This document shows positions 60,673-64,000 of a stretch of DNA of 64,000 nt, piece by piece. Made by a program: the position numbers and the translations under genes. The stretch covers positions 186,001 through 250,000 of the forward strand of contig JAAYVB010000002.1 in assembly GCA_012517405.1 (NCBI GenBank), given 5' to 3'. The notes under the pieces were generated by a model, which was given only the letters and a program-made list of their open reading frames with translations, ran no database searches and was not told the origin of the DNA. The stretch comes from Propionibacterium sp. GTDB lineage: Bacteria > Actinomycetota > Actinomycetes > Propionibacteriales > Propionibacteriaceae. The stretch's first letter is position 1. Each line of letters begins with the position of its first letter.

Positions 60673-61422
60673 TCAGCGCGTCTGCTCGGCGCGGTTCTTG
60701 GTCGTCCGGACGATCCGTATCCGCTCGGCACGCAACTGATCGTGCTCGGCATTGACGTCGGGGCGGGGCAGCCGATCGAGTTGGACGCCCAGTGCCCGTT
60801 CCAGCAGGTAGTCGGCCAGTTCGGGGTTGCGCGGCAGGATCGGCCCATGGGGATAGGCGGCGACTACCTGGTCCTGCAGCGCCCCATCGAAACCGTCGGA
60901 GCCGTTGCCGACGCCCACCGCAACCTTCGCCAGCGGTGTCGCGTCCGATCCCAGCTTGGTGAAACCCCCGTGGTTCTCGAATCCGGTGATCAATGACATG
61001 GAGCCGTCCGGCTTCGTCCACTGGGTCAAGATCTCACCCACGGCACGCTGATCGCCGCGGCGGGTCTCCACGTCCAGCAGGCCCAACCCGGCAAACACCT
61101 CGTCGTTGTCACCAACGGTGAACGAGTGCCCGCACAACTGATACCCGGCACAGACCGCAAACAGCACGCCACCAGCATCCAGACCACGATGCAGTCCCCG
61201 GTCTTCTTCGAGAGCCTTCACCGCGGCGATCTGGGCCCAGTCCTCGCCGCCGCCCAGCAGATAGATCAGGCCATCGTCGGGCACCGGGTCGCCGGGCTCG
61301 ACCATGATCAGCTCGGCATCGATGCCGCGCCACACCAGGCGTTTGACGAGCACCATCGCATTGCCGCGGTCTCCGTAGATGCCGAGCAGCGACTGATAGA
61401 CGACGACGATCTTGTGGGTCAT
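60673..61422 (-). CDS. gatD: Lipid II isoglutaminyl synthase, glutaminase subunit GatD
   Basis: A 249-aa class I-like glutamine amidotransferase of the CobB/CobQ type. The nucleophile is in GVLFAVCAGYQLCGHSF, with LIYLLGGGEDWAQ before it and NHGGFTK near the middle. With MurT it amidates D-Glu of the lipid II stem peptide to D-isoglutamine. ATG 61422 overlaps the murT stop (ATGA). Confidence 0.94.
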   Translation of the reverse strand: MTHKIVVVYQSLLGIYGDRGNAMVLVKRLVWRGIDAELIMVEPGDPVPDDGLIYLLGGGEDWAQIAAVKALEEDRGLHRGLDAGGVLFAVCAGYQLCGHSFTVGDNDEVFAGLGLLDVETRRGDQRAVGEILTQWTKPDGSMSLITGFENHGGFTKLGSDATPLAKVAVGVGNGSDGFDGALQDQVVAAYPHGPILPRNPELADYLLERALGVQLDRLPRPDVNAEHDQLRAERIRIVRTTKNRAEQTR

Positions 61423-62717
61423 TTCAGCTCCACCCCTCCCATGTGACACAGCCGTAGGAACGCCGAATAGGTGCTCAACACATCGACGGTGCCCTCGAAC
61501 GGGCCCTTCAGCGCCTCCGCCATGTCGGGAATCACCTCATGCTCGACCTCGGCATAGCTCAACCGCAGTGCCAGGTCGGTGGCTCTCGGCCCTGTGGCGA
61601 TCACCCGGCGTCCGCGCAGCTTCTCGTACTCGACGTCCCACATCCAGCTGACATCGGTGCCGTCGGCGATCGCCGAATCGACCGCCAGGATCACCGGGTC
61701 GGTTGCCATCACCAGCAGCGACTCCGCCCAGCCCGCGGGGTTCTTGGCCAGCACCAGCCTGGCCCTGGTGTCGCCATAGCTGCCGATGGCGAAGCGTCCG
61801 GCAGGCGCCTGGACGGTCCGCATCCCGCGCAGCGCGATCGGTTCGTAGACACCCATCTCGACCGCGGCAGCCAGCGCGCAAGCCGCGTTTCCCTGATTGA
61901 AGCGACCGGGGACCTGCAGATCGAGAGGCCAGCGCTCGCCGTCGGCCTCGATCACCTCGCCGCCTTCGACCCGATAGTCGGGCTGGTGTTCGCCCAGCGG
62001 GCAGCCGGGACAGTTCCAATGCCCGGCGCAGTCGTATTCGAGGATCGTCCCGCACTGCGGGCACAGCGCAGCATCCTGGGTCCAGCCGGTGGACATGTCG
62101 ACCCAGATAACCTTGCGGGCCGCCTCCGCCGACCAGGTGACCAACGGATCCTTGGCGTTCGCGACAACCGTCGGGCCTTGCTCACCGGCCGCGATGAGCG
62201 CCTTGCGCCACTTCTTGCCGAGCGCGTTGATCTCGTGGTGACGGTCGAGCTGGTCGCGGCTGAAGTTCAGCATGATCAGCACCTCGGGATGGCCGTAGGC
62301 GATCACATCGGGCACCACCTGCTCGTCGACCTCGAGAATCGCAATCGGGGCCTTCGGACGCGTGGACATCGCGGAGACCACCCCCTCGCGCAGGTTCGCG
62401 CCATCCGCATTGGTCACCACATCGCGCGGATCGGCCACCGAGGCCCGCAGCGCTGCGGTCAGCAGGTGCGTCGTGGTGGTCTTGCCGTTGGTGCCCGAGA
62501 TCACGCCGATCCGCTTGCCGACGAGCAATTCCTTGAAGTAGCCGGGGTAGATGCGCATCATCAGCGCGCCCTTGATGGACGCACCGCTGCCGCGTCCGCT
62601 CACCCGGGAGGCGACGGCGGCCGCATTGCCCACCGCGTACGCGATCGGTAGGCGGATCGAGTTCACGACTCCGCGGGAGCGGATGCCTGCTGCCAGCTGA
62701 CTCATGCGGTTTGCCAC
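61419..62717 (-). CDS. murT: Lipid II isoglutaminyl synthase, Mur-ligase subunit MurT
   Basis: A 432-aa ATP-dependent ligase. It has the Mur ligase P-loop RIGVISGTNGKTTTTHLLTAAL, EVDEQVVPDVIAYGHPEVLIMLNFSRDQLDRHHE, and a zinc ribbon (CPQCGTILEYDCAGHWNCPGC) typical of MurT, then a C-terminal DUF1727 domain. Start ATG 62717; ATG 62705 is in frame four codons on. It forms the amidation complex with GatD. Confidence 0.95.
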   Translation of the reverse strand: MANRMSQLAAGIRSRGVVNSIRLPIAYAVGNAAAVASRVSGRGSGASIKGALMMRIYPGYFKELLVGKRIGVISGTNGKTTTTHLLTAALRASVADPRDVVTNADGANLREGVVSAMSTRPKAPIAILEVDEQVVPDVIAYGHPEVLIMLNFSRDQLDRHHEINALGKKWRKALIAAGEQGPTVVANAKDPLVTWSAEAARKVIWVDMSTGWTQDAALCPQCGTILEYDCAGHWNCPGCPLGEHQPDYRVEGGEVIEADGERWPLDLQVPGRFNQGNAACALAAAVEMGVYEPIALRGMRTVQAPAGRFAIGSYGDTRARLVLAKNPAGWAESLLVMATDPVILAVDSAIADGTDVSWMWDVEYEKLRGRRVIATGPRATDLALRLSYAEVEHEVIPDMAEALKGPFEGTVDVLSTYSAFLRLCHMGGVELK

Positions 62718-62798
62718 GTGGCCATTCTGACAGACCGCACCGACACCACGCCGAAGCCGCCGGTCCGGGTCACCCAGTGGGCGCGGCTTGACGCACTG

Positions 62799-64000
62799 TC
62801 AGGACAGGGCGATCACCTGGACGAGCAGGATCTTCACCACAGTCCCCAGCGCGAACAGCGCGCCGTAGGCGGAGTCGATGCGTTCATCGTTGACCAGCGA
62901 GTTCGCGTAGCTCAGAACTGCCGGCTGTCCCACGAATCCGGCGAACCCGCCGACCGCGCGCTGCGCGGACAATCCGATCAGCCGGGCCCCGGCCAGCAGG
63001 ATCGCCCCACCGAGGACGAGGCTGACCGCCGACAGCCCGACCAGCTTCAGGCCGGTGATCGACAATGCCTGCGAGACGAAGGCAGGCCCGGTGGCCAGCC
63101 CGACGCAGGCGAGGAAGATCATCAGGCCGATCTGGCGCAACAAGGCGTTGATGTTCTGCGGCAGATCCCAGCGGAACGGGCCGGTGCGGTGCAGTGAGCC
63201 CAGCACCATACCGACGATCAGCGGCCCCGCGGCGGTGCCGAGCTGGAAGGTGATGCCGCCGGGCAGGGGCACCGCGATGGCTCCGGCGAGCAGCCCGAGC
63301 GCGATACCCAGGCCCAGGGTGAGCGCGTCCACCTGCGAGATGCGGGCCTCCGAATCGCCGAAGAAATCCTGGGCGTCGCTGAGACGTCCGCGCGGCACGA
63401 CGCACAGGACGCGGTCGCCGGGCTGAATGATCAGGTCGTCGGTAGCCAGCATGTCGAGGTCGCCACGGCGCACCCGGGTGACGATGCCGTCAAGATGGTG
63501 ACGGACGTTGATCTCGCCGATGGAGCGTCCGGCGAGGTGCGGATTGGAGACCACGAAGCGGCGGAAGTCGACATCGCGGCGATTCTCGGTCAGGGTCGCC
63601 GAACTGGTGTAACCGAGGTAGTCGACGGCGGTTTTCACATCGTCGGGCATGCCGACGACCAGGACGATGTCGCCGTCATGCAAGCGGTCCGCGCGGGTCA
63701 TCAGCCGCATCTCGCCGTGGCGGCGCAGGTAGCTCATCCGGATGTGGTTGGGCCAACCCGGAATCTCCGAAATCTCGGTCTCACGGGTCACATGGGTGCT
63801 GGTGGCGGTGATGCCCGCCTCGGCCATCGAGACGTTGTCGCGTTTTCCCGGCCAGCGTTTGGTGGCGACCATCGCGACCATGACTAGCGCGACGACCACA
63901 CCGGTGGGGTAGGAGACCGCATAGCCGACCAGGGTGTCGGGTGAGCCGTCGGTGGCTTTCAGGGCGGCATCGATGGCGGGGGAGGTGAGGACACCGGCGA
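62799..64000 (-). CDS. AspT/YidE-type transporter with RCK_C domain, 3' part
   Basis: The frame stays open to the edge at 64000, so the 5' end is missing. The visible 399 residues have an AspT/YidE duplication half (AGVLTSPAIDAALKATDGSPDTLVGYAVSYPTGVVV), two RCK_C (TrkA-C) domains (MRLMTRADRLHDGDIVLVVGMPDDV and NVRHHLDGIVTRVRRGDLDMLATDDLIIQPGDRVLCVVPR), and a second membrane half from about residue 225 (LGIALGLLAGAIAVPLPGGITFQLGTAAGPLIVGMVLG, GGFAGFVGQPAVLSYANSLV). These are putative aspartate-alanine antiporter relatives; the substrate is unknown. Confidence 0.88.
   Translation of the reverse strand, partial: AGVLTSPAIDAALKATDGSPDTLVGYAVSYPTGVVVALVMVAMVATKRWPGKRDNVSMAEAGITATSTHVTRETEISEIPGWPNHIRMSYLRRHGEMRLMTRADRLHDGDIVLVVGMPDDVKTAVDYLGYTSSATLTENRRDVDFRRFVVSNPHLAGRSIGEINVRHHLDGIVTRVRRGDLDMLATDDLIIQPGDRVLCVVPRGRLSDAQDFFGDSEARISQVDALTLGLGIALGLLAGAIAVPLPGGITFQLGTAAGPLIVGMVLGSLHRTGPFRWDLPQNINALLRQIGLMIFLACVGLATGPAFVSQALSITGLKLVGLSAVSLVLGGAILLAGARLIGLSAQRAVGGFAGFVGQPAVLSYANSLVNDERIDSAYGALFALGTVVKILLVQVIALS

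Overview
The window is 64 kb of high-GC DNA from an actinobacterium. DUF3039, DUF2017, DUF2510-RDD, DUF3618, MurT/GatD and the manB-like/Trm112/TobH-like/ahcY order are all actinobacterial hallmarks, and the lactate-utilisation locus together with the ribose-type ABC and PTS sets would fit the Propionibacteriales. The family placement is inference; no 16S rRNA gene is present.

Layout. 1-3.1 kb: end of a HAD-IIB phosphomannomutase-like gene, Trm112, a SIS-type isomerase-like gene and ahcY. 3.2-8.6 kb: DUF3039, an MFS exporter, an RDD membrane protein, 4-alpha-glucanotransferase and nicotinamidase. 8.7-11 kb: a TPP riboswitch followed by thiM and a thiE-thiD fusion. 11-14.2 kb: pncB, clpS, a DUF2017 gene and murI. 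14.3-23.1 kb: a lactate module (membrane-associated FAD/Fe-S D-lactate dehydrogenase, FadR/LldR-type regulator, lactate permease, lutABC) with two visible LldR-type operators, lying between murI and rph. 23.1-27.6 kb: a tightly overlapping rph-rdgB-thyA-folA-maoC-dinB run. 27.7-33.2 kb: a sugar ABC operon headed by an SMP-30 lactonase. 33.4-37.3 kb: ptsI and a beta-glucoside-type EIIBCA, with a terminator-like structure in the leader of the latter.

37.65-55.5 kb is a probable mobile island inserted just beside tRNA-Leu. It carries (a) a compact operon of a ThsB-like TIR (DUF1863) protein, a HIT nucleotide hydrolase and a small membrane protein with about three transmembrane helices, which looks like a Thoeris-type signalling defence of unfamiliar composition; (b) a type III restriction-modification pair (mod, res) with a third DUF262 (GmrSD-like) gene and a winged-helix gene; (c) small HTH/RHH regulators, an unknown helical protein and a frameshifted lipoprotein gene; and (d) a recombination module made of a tyrosine-recombinase-like protein that lacks the expected nucleophile, next to a 610-aa DDE transposase, with a strong palindromic operator on its promoter. 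The same 16-nt promoter core, GTGGACCCTGYTATAG, occurs at both ends of the island.

55.5-64 kb is ordinary chromosome: tRNA-Leu(UAG), a bcp peroxiredoxin, DUF3618 and GroES-like genes, tRNA-Lys(CUU), a small Rho-N-like protein, exonuclease III, membrane proteins, the GatD/MurT lipid II amidation pair and the 3' part of an AspT/YidE-type transporter gene that runs off the window. No CRISPR array, rRNA gene or replication origin was seen.
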